In this document: piece by piece, positions 34,288 through 45,431 of the stretch
Numbering within the stretch: the stretch's first letter is position 1
Layout: each line of letters starts with the position of its first letter
NCBI RefSeq assembly: GCF_010983895.1
Contig: NZ_CP048836.1
Coordinates: 682,001-746,000 of the forward strand
Reading direction: 5' to 3'
Source of the DNA: Nitrogeniibacter mangrovi
Lineage (GTDB): Bacteria; Pseudomonadota; Gammaproteobacteria; Burkholderiales; Rhodocyclaceae
Length of the DNA stretch: 64,000 bases
The notes under the pieces: model-generated
What the model was told of the DNA's origin: nothing
Seen by the model: only the letters and a program-made list of their open reading frames with translations
The model's database searches: none
Made by a program: the position numbers and the translations under genes

Positions 34288-37014
34288 ATGTGGATCGTGA
34301 TCGGTCTGGTGGTGGGCGGCTGGCTGGGCGCCTGGGGTAGCGTCGAGGATCTGGTCGGCGGCGTCATCCTGGGGGGGCTGGTCGGGTGCGTCGTGCAGCT
34401 CGTGCTGCGCCGACCGCGCGCGGACGCGGGGCGCATCGAGGCGCTCGAAGCCCGTGTCGGCGAACTGGAGCGGGCGCTCGAGGCGTTGAAGCCGGCGGGC
34501 ATGGCGGCACCGGTGCCTCCCGCCGAAACGGCCGCAGCCGCCGCGCCGCCCCCCGTGGTCGCGCCGGAACCTTCGCCATCGATGGCGGCGGTCGAGCCCG
34601 AATGGCCTGAACCCGTGATCGAACCGGCACCACCGGCCCGCGTGCGCCGGCGCGGCATCGACGTCCTGGCCGGCGCCACGTCGGCGCCTGTCGCAGGAGA
34701 ACCCTCGACGCTGGACGCCCTCTACGCCCGGGCGCGCGCCTGGCTGCTCGGCGGCAACACCGTGGTGCGGGTGGGCCTGCTGGTGCTGTTCTTCGGCCTC
34801 GCCTTCCTGGCGCGCTATGCCGTGGAGCACAGCCTGTTGCCGGTCGAGCTGCGCCTGAGCGGCATCGCCGCCGGCGCGATCGCGCTGCTGGTGGTCGGCT
34901 GGCGGCTGCGCGCGGCGCGCCCCGGCTATGCCCTGAGCCTGCAGGGTGGCGGCGTGGCGGTGCTGTACCTGACCATCTTCGCGGCCATGCGCCTGTACGG
35001 CCTGATCCCGGCGACGGCGGGGTTCGCCTTGTTGCTTGCCGTGGTCGCGTTCTCGGTCGTGCTGGCGCTGGCGCAGCGGGCCCAGGCGCTGGCGGTGATC
35101 GGCACCCTGGGGGGCTTCCTCGCGCCTATCCTGGCCTCGACCGGGGAGGGCAGCCATGTGATGCTGTTCAGCTACTACCTGCTGCTCAACGCCGGGGTGC
35201 TGGCGGTGGCCTGGAAGCAGGCCTGGCGGGGGCTCAATCTCACCGGCTTCCTGTTCACCTTTTCCATCGCCCTGGCCTGGGGCGCGCGCGACTACCGGCC
35301 CGAGCAGTTCGCCACCACCGAGCCCTTCCTGATCGCCTTCTTCCTCATGTACGTGGCGGCCGCCGTGCTCTACGCCTGGCGCAGCGCCCCCGAGCTCAGG
35401 CACGCGGTGGACGGCACGCTGGTGTTCGGCACCCCGGTGGTCGGCTTCGGGCTGCAGGCGGCGCTGGTGCACGACATGCCCTACGGGCTGGCCTGGAGCG
35501 CGCTGGCGGTGGGCGGGGGCTATGTGTTGCTGGCGCGCTGGCTGCACGGCCGGGCGCGGCCGTCCCTGCGTCTGCTGGTGGAAGCCTTCGTGGCGCTGGG
35601 CGTCGCCTTCCTGACGCTGACGATTCCGCTCGCGCTCGACGGCCGCTGGACCGGCGCCGCCTGGGCCCTGGAGGGCGCGGCCCTGTTCTGGGTGGGTACG
35701 CGCCAGCACCGCCGCCTGGCCATCGCGGCCGGTCTGCTGCTGCTGCTGGGCGCCGGCGTGTGCTTTCTCGGTGACAGCCTGTTCGCGCCGCGAGCGGACT
35801 GGCCGGTGCTCAACAGCCAGTGCCTGGGCGCGGCACTGGTGGCCGTCGCCGGATTCGTGAGCGCGCAGATGGCAAGCCACACCCGGGCGCAGTGGCCACG
35901 CGTGTTTCGCGTGGCGCCGCCGGCCCTGCTGGTGTGGGCCACCCTGTGGTGGGTCGGGGGCGGGCTGGCCGAAATCGATGCCTGGATCGGTCGGGCCGAC
36001 GCGCCGGCGGCCGCGCTCGCCTTCATGGCGCTCAGCGCCGGGCTGGCGACCGCGCTGGCCGAGCGGCGCGGATGGGCCTTGCTGCACTGGCCCGGTCTGC
36101 TGGCGCTGCCGGGCATGGCCCTGGCCCTGCTCATGGCGGCCGATGCGCGGGTGATGCCGCTGGCCGGCTGGGGCGCCCTGGCCTGGCCGCTGGCGGCGGT
36201 GGCGGTGGGGTGGGCCTTGCGCCGGGCGGAAGGCGCGGCCGGATTCGCCCGCGTCCTGGCGCCGGCGCATGTGGCGGCCCTGTGGCTGCTGACGCTGGCC
36301 GTGGCCCGCACCGTGGCGCGGGTCGACCTGCCGGGCACCATGTGGAACCCCGCGGCGGTGATGCTGAGCCTGCTGCTGCCGGTCTGGCTGATCGGGCGCT
36401 TGGGCGCGCGCTGGCCCGTGGTGCGCTGGCGCCCGGCCTACGGCGTGGTGGGGTGCGCCGGCTTGCTGGTGGCGGGGCTGCTCTGGGCGCTGTCGGTGAG
36501 TCTGGGCGGGGGTGGTTCGCCGGCGCCGCTGCCCTATCTGCCGCTGCTCAATCCGCTGGATCTGGGGATCGCCCTGCTGTTGCTCAGCGGCGTGCGCTGG
36601 TGGCGGCGCACGCGGGCGGATCTGGCCGTGGACGCCCGACTCGTGCCCGGCGTGCTCGGTGGCGCGGCCTTCGTGCTGGCGAGCCTCGCCGTGGTGCGGG
36701 CGGTCCATCACCTCGGCGCGGTGCCCTGGGAGGCCCATCGACTGTTCGCCAGCGACACGGTGCAGGCGAGCCTGTCGCTGTTCTGGGGGGTGCTCGGGCT
36801 GGTGCTCACCTTCCTCGCCAGCCGCGGTGCCCGGCGCCTGCTGTGGATGATCGGCGCGGCGCTGCTGGGGGGGGTGGTGCTCAAGCTGTTCCTGGTGGAC
36901 ATGGCCAGCACCGGCACGGTGGCCCGCATCGTCTCCTTCATCGGGGCCGGGGTGCTGCTGCTGGTGGTCGGCTACTTCTCGCCGCTGCCGCCCGCGCGGG
37001 AGGTGCACTCATGA
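34288..37014 (+). CDS. DUF2339 multi-spanning membrane protein
   Basis: 908 residues. A first membrane helix, a short coiled coil (RIEALEARVGELERALEALK), a Pro/Ala-rich linker and then more than 20 hydrophobic helices from ~residue 150 (WLLGGNTVVRVGLLVLFFGLAFLARYA is the DUF2339 start signature). The function of the family is unknown. The stop overlaps the next start (ATGA). DUF2339 genes often neighbour DUF3999 genes, as here. Confidence 0.85.
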   Translation: MWIVIGLVVGGWLGAWGSVEDLVGGVILGGLVGCVVQLVLRRPRADAGRIEALEARVGELERALEALKPAGMAAPVPPAETAAAAAPPPVVAPEPSPSMAAVEPEWPEPVIEPAPPARVRRRGIDVLAGATSAPVAGEPSTLDALYARARAWLLGGNTVVRVGLLVLFFGLAFLARYAVEHSLLPVELRLSGIAAGAIALLVVGWRLRAARPGYALSLQGGGVAVLYLTIFAAMRLYGLIPATAGFALLLAVVAFSVVLALAQRAQALAVIGTLGGFLAPILASTGEGSHVMLFSYYLLLNAGVLAVAWKQAWRGLNLTGFLFTFSIALAWGARDYRPEQFATTEPFLIAFFLMYVAAAVLYAWRSAPELRHAVDGTLVFGTPVVGFGLQAALVHDMPYGLAWSALAVGGGYVLLARWLHGRARPSLRLLVEAFVALGVAFLTLTIPLALDGRWTGAAWALEGAALFWVGTRQHRRLAIAAGLLLLLGAGVCFLGDSLFAPRADWPVLNSQCLGAALVAVAGFVSAQMASHTRAQWPRVFRVAPPALLVWATLWWVGGGLAEIDAWIGRADAPAAALAFMALSAGLATALAERRGWALLHWPGLLALPGMALALLMAADARVMPLAGWGALAWPLAAVAVGWALRRAEGAAGFARVLAPAHVAALWLLTLAVARTVARVDLPGTMWNPAAVMLSLLLPVWLIGRLGARWPVVRWRPAYGVVGCAGLLVAGLLWALSVSLGGGGSPAPLPYLPLLNPLDLGIALLLLSGVRWWRRTRADLAVDARLVPGVLGGAAFVLASLAVVRAVHHLGAVPWEAHRLFASDTVQASLSLFWGVLGLVLTFLASRGARRLLWMIGAALLGGVVLKLFLVDMASTGTVARIVSFIGAGVLLLVVGYFSPLPPAREVHS

Positions 37015-38354
37015 AGCGGTTCCTGTGGTCTCTGGCCCTGGCGAGTACCTGGGTGATGGCCGCGCCCGCGCCGACGGACTTCGCCCTGCGCCTGCCCATC
37101 GAGGTGCCGGCGCGGACCTCGCTGGTCGCCATCACGCTGCCGGCCGATGTCTATCGGGTGGCGCAGCGGGGCGATCTGGGCGACGTGCGCATCGTCGATG
37201 CGGCGGGCGAGGCGGTGCCCATGGCCTTCGTGCCGCCGCCCCGCCCGCCGGCCGAGCGGCGCGCGGAGCGAGCCCTCGTGCCGCTGCCCGCCGCGCGGGC
37301 CGAGGCGGGCGACCCGGCGGTGGCGGTGAGCGCGCACAGCGGCGGGGCCTCGGTGCGGGTGCAGATCGCAGGGGCGCCGCCGGCCGATGCCGGACCGGCG
37401 ATGGCGTATCTGATCGACACCGCGGGCTTCGACGAGACGATCGATGCGCTCGAGCTGCAGTGGGCCGGAGCCCCCGAGTTCGAGGCAGCGCTGCGGGTGC
37501 GTGCCTCGGACGATCTGAGCGACTGGCAGAGCGCGACGCCCCGTGCCGTGGTGCTGGCTGCCGGGGCCGGAGCGGCGCGCATCGAGCATCGTCGGGTCCG
37601 CCTGCCGGGCGTGCATCGGCGCTATCTGCGCCTCGAGTGGCTGGGCGCGGCGCCCGCGCTGACGCTGACCGGGGTGACGCTGGTGCACGCGGCCACGGCG
37701 GCGGGGCCGGCGCGCGCATGGATCGATCTGAGTGGCGAGCGCGACGGCGATGCGCTGCGCTACGTCTCGCCGGGCCTGTTTCCGGTCGAGGCGGCCTCGC
37801 TGGTGCCGGCCGGGCCGTCGGACGTGCTCGCGGCGACGCTCTGGTCGCGACCGCAGCCGAGCCGCCGCTGGACGTGGCGCGGATCGGTGCTGGCCTACCG
37901 GCTCCAGCAGGACGGGGCGCCGGTCGAGAGCGAGGCGGCGCACGTGATCCGAACCCGTGATCCGCTGTGGCGGGTGCAGCTGCGCCAGGGGATGCCGAAC
38001 GGCGCCTTGCCGACGCTGCGTCTCGGCTGGACGCCCGAGCAAGTGGTCTTCGTGGCGCGCGGCGCCGGGCCGTTCTCGCTGCTGGCCGGCAATGCGTCTG
38101 CGGCGCCGGTGTGGCAGCCGGTGGGCCAGGTGGTGCCGGGCTTCGGCACCGCTCGCGCGGCGACCATCGGCGCGGGGCGTCCGGGGCACGCGTCGGATAC
38201 CGTCACGGCCGCCCCGCGCGCCCGCTCAGACTGGGACGATCCGGCTCACTGGTTGCTGTGGGGCGTGCTGGTGCTGGGGGTCGGGGCGCTGGGCTGGATG
38301 GCGCGGTCGCTGCTGCGCGAACTGTCTTCGGGCGAGGGGGCCGACAGGCGGTAG
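37011..38354 (+). CDS. DUF3999 secreted/membrane-anchored protein
   Basis: 447 residues. The signal peptide ends MAAPA, the body is beta-rich with no recognised catalytic motif, and a C-terminal helix (HWLLWGVLVLGVGALGWMA) anchors it. It is coupled to the DUF2339 gene by ATGA and probably works with it in the inner membrane/periplasm. Its last 109 bases lie antisense to the 3' end of the ydcF-like gene. Confidence 0.8.
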   Translation: MKRFLWSLALASTWVMAAPAPTDFALRLPIEVPARTSLVAITLPADVYRVAQRGDLGDVRIVDAAGEAVPMAFVPPPRPPAERRAERALVPLPAARAEAGDPAVAVSAHSGGASVRVQIAGAPPADAGPAMAYLIDTAGFDETIDALELQWAGAPEFEAALRVRASDDLSDWQSATPRAVVLAAGAGAARIEHRRVRLPGVHRRYLRLEWLGAAPALTLTGVTLVHAATAAGPARAWIDLSGERDGDALRYVSPGLFPVEAASLVPAGPSDVLAATLWSRPQPSRRWTWRGSVLAYRLQQDGAPVESEAAHVIRTRDPLWRVQLRQGMPNGALPTLRLGWTPEQVVFVARGAGPFSLLAGNASAAPVWQPVGQVVPGFGTARAATIGAGRPGHASDTVTAAPRARSDWDDPAHWLLWGVLVLGVGALGWMARSLLRELSSGEGADRR

Positions 38355-39094
38355 GCGAGGCGGCCGAGCCATTCATGCATGGCGTACCAGCCGGCGTAGG
38401 CCGCACGGGGGCCGGGGATGAAGTCGTGCCATTCGTCGTCGATGTCCGGGTTGGAGAGCCAGGCGGTCGGCGCCGGCGTCACCTGCAGCCCGGCGGCCTC
38501 GAAGGCGGCACGGGCGCGCGGCATGTGGGCCGCATGGGTCACCAGGGTGATGCGCTCGATACCGGCGGCCTTGAGCAGCCGGGCCGAGAACATGGCGTTG
38601 TCGCGCGTATCCAGTGCCGCGCTTTCGGTCCAGCGCACCGGGATATTGAATTCCTGTTCGAGGACCTGTTTCATGGCCACGGCTTCCGGGATCTTGCCCC
38701 ATGGCGCGCCGCCGGTGACCAGCACCGGCAGGCCACTGCGCCGCGCCAGCAGGGCGCCGTAGCGCAGGCGTTCGAGCGACAGCCCATTGACCGTGGGGCC
38801 GCCCATTTCGGGGGCATGGGTGCGCACGCCGGCGCCGAGGATGACGATGGCGCCGGTCTGGCGCAGGGCCTCGGTGCGGATCGGCGGGGTCGCCTCCAGC
38901 GGTGCGGCGAGCCAGTTCACCGTGACCGGCGTGCTGACGACGAGGGCGTATATCCAGCCCAGCCAGGCGAGCGCGCGCAGCCGGCGCACGCTCAGCCCGA
39001 GGCCGATGAGGATCAGCGGGCCGGCGGGCGGCAGGACGAGGACGGCGACGAGTTTCTTGGCCCAGAAGGCCAGCAGGGTGAAGTCGATCGGCAT
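38246..39094 (-). CDS. YdcF/ElyC-type DUF218 protein
   Basis: 282 residues. Two N-terminal membrane helices (~10-65) precede a DUF218 domain with AIVILGAGVRTHAPEMG, LRYGALLARRSGLPVLVTGG, DTRDNAMFSARLL and LVTHAAHMPRARAAFEAAG. Relatives affect envelope polysaccharide or undecaprenyl-carrier metabolism. The ATG at 39094 starts the first helix, so it was preferred to an upstream ATG. The Ser/Pro-rich tail (SAPSPEDSSRSSDRA...) is encoded opposite the DUF3999 gene and looks like read-through sequence. Confidence 0.83.
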   Translation of the reverse strand: MPIDFTLLAFWAKKLVAVLVLPPAGPLILIGLGLSVRRLRALAWLGWIYALVVSTPVTVNWLAAPLEATPPIRTEALRQTGAIVILGAGVRTHAPEMGGPTVNGLSLERLRYGALLARRSGLPVLVTGGAPWGKIPEAVAMKQVLEQEFNIPVRWTESAALDTRDNAMFSARLLKAAGIERITLVTHAAHMPRARAAFEAAGLQVTPAPTAWLSNPDIDDEWHDFIPGPRAAYAGWYAMHEWLGRLAYRLSAPSPEDSSRSSDRAIQPSAPTPSTSTPHSNQ

Positions 39095-39189
39095 GGTGTG
39101 CGGTGGTGGCGAGGGCGTTGGTGGCGCGGCGGCATCCGTATTATCCTTCACCAAATCCACCTTCGCCGGTTCGTGTGCCGGCCATCTCC

Positions 39190-40478
<1,289 letters not shown>

Positions 40479-40482
<4 letters not shown>

Positions 40483-41039
40483 ACATGGGTGCACGGGAGT
40501 GGGTCTTCGCAGCCGTGGCGATCCTCGCGGTGTATCTGGTGTTCCAGCTCATCCGCGCGCTGCAGGTCAAGGATGCGCCGGCGGACGCGGTCGACGACGA
40601 GGATGAGGACGGGGCAGAAGCGGACGCCGACGGCGAGGCCGACTTCGAGCGCCTGCTGGCGGTCGATGACGATCCGGACGCGGCTTCGCCACCGGCCGCC
40701 GCGGCAGGGCAGGGCGCATCGCAGGAGAGCGAGGACAGCTTTGGGCTCGCCCTCGAGATCCGCCAGCTGCGTCGCGACGTCGCCCAGCTGCGCGAGGAAC
40801 TCGACACCCAGCGCGGCGAACTGACGGCGCTGCGCGCGTTGGTCGACGGCCAGGCGCAGGCGATCGAGGCCGCGCGGGCCGCCCAGCGGGTCTCGCCGAT
40901 CTACGGCGAGGCCTTGTCGCTGGCCCAGCGCGGCATGTCGGCGGACGTGATCGCCGAACGCTGCAGCATCTCGGTGGCCGAGGCCGAGCTGGTCCAGTCG
41001 CTGGCACAGGATTCCGCATCCTCCGGGGAGACACCATGA
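40479..41039 (+). CDS. DUF2802-like protein with membrane anchor and coiled coil
   Basis: 186 residues. One N-terminal helix (WVFAAVAILAVYLVFQLI), an acidic stretch (DDEDEDGAEADADGEADFE), a coiled coil (IRQLRRDVAQLREELDTQRGELTALRAL) and a C-terminal DUF2802-like segment (SPIYGEALSLAQRGMSADVIAERCSISVAEAELV), helix-turn-helix-like. Function unknown. It is coupled by ATGA at both ends to metY and the SPOR gene. Confidence 0.75.
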
Positions 41040-41725
41040 GCAAGACACAGAGCCAAGAGCATCCGAAGACGGGCGCCAGCCAGCGCGCGGTGCTGTTCAA
41101 GCGTGCCGGTCTGGCCGCTGCGCTGATCGTTGCGCTGCTGGCCGGCTTGGCCTGGTTCGAGCGCGAGCAGGCGCAGCCGGCGCTGCCGTCGCTGGCCGAG
41201 GCCCCGCCACCGCCGCTGCCGGACATCCCCGAGCCGCCGCACGGCGCGCCACCGATGCCCAGTCAGGCAGAGGTCGAAGCCACCGTGGCGGCCGAATCCG
41301 GGCTCACCGGTGGGGATGCGGCGGCGCCGGAACTGACCGCGGCGCCGGCCGTGGTGGCGCCCGAGGATCGGGTCGACGAGACGCCGCCACCGGTGGCGGG
41401 CGCGCCGCGTCTGGTGCTGGGCGGCGAGGCGGACAAGGCCGAGGCGCCGCCGCCCGCCGCGAAGTCGCCACCGCCGCCGCCCGCGCCGGCGGCCAAGGCC
41501 GCGCCGGCGCCGGTCAAGAACGGCTACCTGGTGCAGCTCGGCGTGTTCAGCGCACCGGGCAATGCCAGCGCGCTGGCGAAGAAGGTCGATGCCCTGGGCA
41601 TCCCCGCCCACATCGAGAGCCGGGTCGTGATCGGCCCGTTCAAGAATCGCGCCGAGGCCGACGCCGCGCGCGCCAAGCTGAAGAAGTCCGGCCTGGCGGC
41701 TGGCATCATCGTGCCGTCGCACTGA
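41036..41725 (+). CDS. SPOR-domain cell-envelope protein
   Basis: 229 residues. One membrane helix (~23-41), a long Pro/Ala-rich periplasmic linker, and a C-terminal SPOR domain (~155-229, YLVQLGVFSAPGNASALAKKVDALGIPAHIES...RVVIGPFKNRAEADAARAKL). SPOR domains bind denuded septal peptidoglycan, so a division-site or envelope role is likely. It ends at a terminator. Confidence 0.87.
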   Translation: MSKTQSQEHPKTGASQRAVLFKRAGLAAALIVALLAGLAWFEREQAQPALPSLAEAPPPPLPDIPEPPHGAPPMPSQAEVEATVAAESGLTGGDAAAPELTAAPAVVAPEDRVDETPPPVAGAPRLVLGGEADKAEAPPPAAKSPPPPPAPAAKAAPAPVKNGYLVQLGVFSAPGNASALAKKVDALGIPAHIESRVVIGPFKNRAEADAARAKLKKSGLAAGIIVPSH

Positions 41726-41754
41726 CGGTCCCGGGCGGCGGTGTGGCACCGAAC

Positions 41755-41778
41755 AGGCCGGCTTTTGCCGGCCTTTTT
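41755..41778 (+). terminator. Intrinsic terminator after the SPOR gene
   Basis: Stem AGGCCGGC / GCCGGCCT with a TTTT loop followed by four to five T. It ends the metY-DUF2802-SPOR operon. Confidence 0.9.
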
Positions 41779-41847
41779 CACGCATGGGTCTGGACGCGCG
41801 TCTCCTATCCTGATGACATGCCCCAGTCCTTGTCGAGGAGACATCCC

Positions 41848-42276
41848 ATGCATATCGAAAGCCCCGCCTTCGGACCGATCGACGTCACGCCCGAAAGCAT
41901 CGTCGAATTTCCCGCCGGCCTGCCCGGGTTTGCCGACTGCCGGCGCTTTGCCTTCGTGGCCGAGAGCGACGAGCCCAACGTGCTGCAGATGCAGAGCGTG
42001 GACGATCCTCAGGTCGTGTTCTCGGTGACCGACCCGGCGGCCCTGGGGGTGAACTATGAATTCACCCTCAGCGACGAGGAGGTGGCGGCGCTGGCGCTCG
42101 ACGCCCCCGAGGACGTCACCATCGCCGTCATCGTGCGCAAGCGCGACGGCTCGCCGGCCGAGGCCGGGCTCAAGGCCAACTTCATGGCCCCGCTGATCAT
42201 CAACACCGCCGCCCGGCGCGGGCTGCAGAAGGTGATCGAGCAGGTCGGCTGCGACGTGACCCTGCGCGGGCGCTGA
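41848..42276 (+). CDS. fliW: Flagellar assembly factor FliW
   Basis: 142 residues, the normal FliW size. Conserved segments [20 protein letters not shown] and [20 protein letters not shown] are present. FliW binds flagellin and antagonises CsrA. A GAGGAG site lies 7 bp before the ATG. No csrA, hag/fliC or other flagellar gene is in the window; it stands alone between a terminator and ridA. Confidence 0.88.
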   Translation: MHIESPAFGPIDVTPESIVEFPAGLPGFADCRRFAFVAESDEPNVLQMQSVDDPQVVFSVTDPAALGVNYEFTLSDEEVAALALDAPEDVTIAVIVRKRDGSPAEAGLKANFMAPLIINTAARRGLQKVIEQVGCDVTLRGR

Positions 42277-42367
42277 CCGCCCCGGCCGGGTGCGGCGCGG
42301 GCGCCGGCTGGGTAGAATGCGGTTCGAATGCGCCCGAGCGCGCGACACCACCGACGGAGCCGAACCC

Positions 42368-42748
42368 ATGAGCAAGCAGATCATCGCCACCGACCACGCC
42401 CCCGCCGCCATCGGCACCTATTCCCAGGCCGTGCGCACCGGCAACACCGTGTACCTGTCCGGCCAGATCGGCCTCGACCCGGCCACCATGACGCTGGTGG
42501 ACGGCTTCGAGGCCCAGACGCGGCGTGTGTTCGACAACCTCAAGGCGGTCGCCGAGGCGGCGGGCGGGGCGCTCGGCGACGTCGTCAAACTCAACATCTA
42601 CCTGACCGATCTGGCCAATTTCGCCACCGTCAACGAGATCATGGCCACCTATTTCGAGCAGCCCTATCCGGCCCGCGCCGCGGTGGGCGTCAAGGAACTG
42701 CCCAAGGGCGCGCTGGTCGAGGCCGACGCCATTCTCGTCATCGGCTGA
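42368..42748 (+). CDS. ridA: RidA-family enamine/imine deaminase
   Basis: 126 residues. Signature segments [32 protein letters not shown] and [23 protein letters not shown]. It hydrolyses reactive 2-aminoacrylate-type intermediates from PLP enzymes. The ATG at 42368 removes a non-conserved upstream extension. A weak TAGAAT -10-like box lies at 42313. It is 16 bp before recG. Confidence 0.93.
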   Translation: MSKQIIATDHAPAAIGTYSQAVRTGNTVYLSGQIGLDPATMTLVDGFEAQTRRVFDNLKAVAEAAGGALGDVVKLNIYLTDLANFATVNEIMATYFEQPYPARAAVGVKELPKGALVEADAILVIG

Positions 42749-42764
42749 CGTTTCACCGCCCGAC

Positions 42765-44834
42765 ATGACCAAGGCCCGGGCAGGCACCGCCGCGTCGCCG
42801 GTGCGCGGCTGGCCCGGCGTCGGCACCCAGCTGGCGGGCCGGCTGGCCAAGCTCGACATCCATGGCCCGCAGGATCTGCTCCTGCACCTGCCGTTGCGCT
42901 ACGAGGACGAGACCCGCTGCGTGCCCATCGATGCGCTGCGCGGCGGCGAGCCCATGCAGGTGGAAGGCGAGGTGACCGACTGCGAGGTGCGCCTCCGTGG
43001 CCGGCGCCAGCTGGTGGCGCAGATCCGCGACGACTCCGGCGCGCTCACGGTGCGCCTGCTCAACTTCTATCCCCAGCAGCAGAAGCAGCTCGAACCGGGC
43101 AAGCGGGTGCGCGTCTTCGGCGAGGCGCGCGGCGGCATGTTCGGTTTCGAGATGATCCATCCGCGCATTCGCTCGGTGGCGCCTGGCGAGGCGCTGCCGA
43201 CCGCGCTCACGCCGGTCTATCCGACCACCGCCGGACTGGCGCAGACCGCCATCCGCCGCCTGATCGAGCGCAGCGTGCATGCGGTGCCCATGGAGGATTT
43301 CCTGCCCGAGGCGATCCGCGCCCGGCTCGGGCTCATGCCGTTGAGCGAGGCGGTTCCGCTGTTGCATCAGCCGCCGCCGGACGTGGACGGTGCCGCGCTC
43401 GAGGACCGCAGCCATCCGGCCTGGCAGCGGCTCAAGTTCGAGGAGCTGCTGGTGCAGCAACTGTCGCTGCGCAAGGCCCATGCGGCGCGGCGGGCGCGCA
43501 CCGCGCCGGTGCTTGCGGGCGATGGCCGGCTGGTGGCGGCGCTGCTCGACGATCTACCCTTCGCGCTCACCGGCGCCCAGGCGCGGGCAAGCGCGCAGAT
43601 CGACGCCGACCTGGCGCAGCCGCATCCCATGCAGCGCCTGCTGCAGGGCGACGTGGGCAGCGGCAAGACCATCGTCGCCGCGCTCGCCATGCTGCGCGCG
43701 GTGGAAAGCGGCTGGCAGGCGGCGCTGATGGCGCCGACCGAGATCCTTGCCGAGCAGCACTATCTCAAGCTCGACCAGTGGCTCGCGCCGCTCGGCATCT
43801 CGGTGGAATGGATCGCCGGCAGCCTGACGAAAAAGCAGCGCGCCGCCGCCTGCGCGCGTCTCGAGACCGGCGAATCCGTGCTCGCCGTGGGCACCCATGC
43901 GCTCATCGAGGACCCGGTGACCCTGCCCCGGCTCGGACTGGCGGTGGTCGACGAGCAGCACCGCTTCGGCGTGCGCCAGCGCCTGGCGCTGCGCGACAAG
44001 GGCGAGGGCGTCAGCCCGCACATGCTGATGATGTCGGCCACGCCGATCCCCCGCACCCTGGCCATGAGCTACTACGCCGATCTGGACGTGTCGGTGCTCG
44101 ACGAGTTGCCGCCGGGGCGCACCCCCATCGTCACCAAGCTGGTCTCCGACGCGCGTCGCGAGGAGGTGATGGCGCGGGTGCGCGACGCCTGTCGCGAGGG
44201 GCGCCAGACCTACTGGGTGTGCCCGCTGGTGGAAGAGTCCGAGGCGCTGGAACTGCAGACCGCCATCGACACCCATGCCTATCTGAGCGAGGCGCTCGAA
44301 GGACTTGGCGTAGGCCTCGTGCATGGGCGCATGAAGGCCGACGAGAAGCGCGACACCATGGCCGCCTTCGCCGCCGGCGAGCTCGACGTGCTGGTGGCCA
44401 CCACCGTGATCGAGGTGGGCGTGGACGTGCCCAACGCCAGCCTCATGGTCATCGAGCATGCCGAGCGTTTCGGCCTCGCCCAGCTGCATCAGCTGCGCGG
44501 GCGGGTGGGGCGCGGCAAGGTCGATTCGGTGTGCATCCTCATGTTCGGCGAGGCCCTGTCGCCCACTGCGCGCGCCCGCCTCAAGGTGATCTACGAACAC
44601 ACCGACGGCTTCGAGATCGCCCGCGAGGACCTGCGCATCCGCGGCCCCGGCGAGTTCGTCGGCGCGCGCCAGAGCGGCGTGCCGCTGCTGCGCTATGCCG
44701 ACCTGGAAACCGACGGCGCGCTCATCGACGCGGCGCGCGATCTGGCGGTCGAGCTGCTGGCGCATCAGCGCCCGGTGGCCGAGCGCATCATGACGCGCTG
44801 GCTGGCGGGGCGTGAGGGGCTGCTGCGCGCCTGA
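42765..44834 (+). CDS. recG: ATP-dependent DNA helicase RecG
   Basis: 689 residues, the family length. N-terminal wedge/OB domain (~10-200), then helicase domains with Walker A LQGDVGSGKTIVA, DEQH box VVDEQHRFGVRQR, motif III MMSATPIPRTLAMS, and C-terminal motifs VLVATTVIEVGVDVPNAS and QLHQLRGRVGRG. It remodels stalled replication forks and branched DNA. It lies 27 bp before ubiC on the same strand. Confidence 0.97.
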   Translation: MTKARAGTAASPVRGWPGVGTQLAGRLAKLDIHGPQDLLLHLPLRYEDETRCVPIDALRGGEPMQVEGEVTDCEVRLRGRRQLVAQIRDDSGALTVRLLNFYPQQQKQLEPGKRVRVFGEARGGMFGFEMIHPRIRSVAPGEALPTALTPVYPTTAGLAQTAIRRLIERSVHAVPMEDFLPEAIRARLGLMPLSEAVPLLHQPPPDVDGAALEDRSHPAWQRLKFEELLVQQLSLRKAHAARRARTAPVLAGDGRLVAALLDDLPFALTGAQARASAQIDADLAQPHPMQRLLQGDVGSGKTIVAALAMLRAVESGWQAALMAPTEILAEQHYLKLDQWLAPLGISVEWIAGSLTKKQRAAACARLETGESVLAVGTHALIEDPVTLPRLGLAVVDEQHRFGVRQRLALRDKGEGVSPHMLMMSATPIPRTLAMSYYADLDVSVLDELPPGRTPIVTKLVSDARREEVMARVRDACREGRQTYWVCPLVEESEALELQTAIDTHAYLSEALEGLGVGLVHGRMKADEKRDTMAAFAAGELDVLVATTVIEVGVDVPNASLMVIEHAERFGLAQLHQLRGRVGRGKVDSVCILMFGEALSPTARARLKVIYEHTDGFEIAREDLRIRGPGEFVGARQSGVPLLRYADLETDGALIDAARDLAVELLAHQRPVAERIMTRWLAGREGLLRA

Positions 44835-44861
44835 ACGCGGTATGATCCCCGCCGCACGCCC

Positions 44862-45431
44862 ATGACCTCGATCCGCCCGCACTTTCCCGCCGACCCCTGG
44901 CTGAGCCGGCCGCCCCGCGCCACGGTGGCGGCGCGCCTGCGACCCTGGCTGGTCGATCCGCATTCGCTCACGGCGCGCATCCGGGCGCGCTGCGGCGACT
45001 TTCACGTGGCGGTGGTGCGTCAGGCGCTGGTGCGGCCACATGCCGACGAAGCGGCAGCGCTCGGGCTGGCCGCGCGTGAGCGCGCCTGGCTGCGTGAGGT
45101 GTGGCTCCTTGCCGACGGGGTGCCGGTGGTGTATGCCCGCTCGGTGCTGGCGCGGCGCCATCTGCGCGGCCCGTGGCGTCTGTTCCAGGGTATCGGCGCA
45201 CGGCCGCTGGGGGCTGCGCTGTTCTCCGATCCGCGAATCGAGCGTCAGCCCCTGCACTGTGCCCGTCTCGATGGCCGCGATGCGCGGTATCATCGGCTCG
45301 TCACCCTGCTGAACGGGCGCGTGGCCCTGCCGCCGGCCCTGTGGGCCCGGCGGTCGGCATTCCGCCTGCGTGGCCGTTCGCTGCTGGTGAGCGAAATCTT
45401 CCTGCCCACGATTCTCCGACTGGACCCATGA
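44862..45431 (+). CDS. ubiC: Chorismate lyase UbiC
   Basis: 189 residues. Family segments [36 protein letters not shown] and [11 protein letters not shown] (with its terminal Glu) are present. It converts chorismate to 4-hydroxybenzoate plus pyruvate, first step of ubiquinone head-group synthesis. The stop overlaps ubiA (ATGA). A TATGAT box at 44841 is a possible local -10. Confidence 0.92.
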   Translation: MTSIRPHFPADPWLSRPPRATVAARLRPWLVDPHSLTARIRARCGDFHVAVVRQALVRPHADEAAALGLAARERAWLREVWLLADGVPVVYARSVLARRHLRGPWRLFQGIGARPLGAALFSDPRIERQPLHCARLDGRDARYHRLVTLLNGRVALPPALWARRSAFRLRGRSLLVSEIFLPTILRLDP

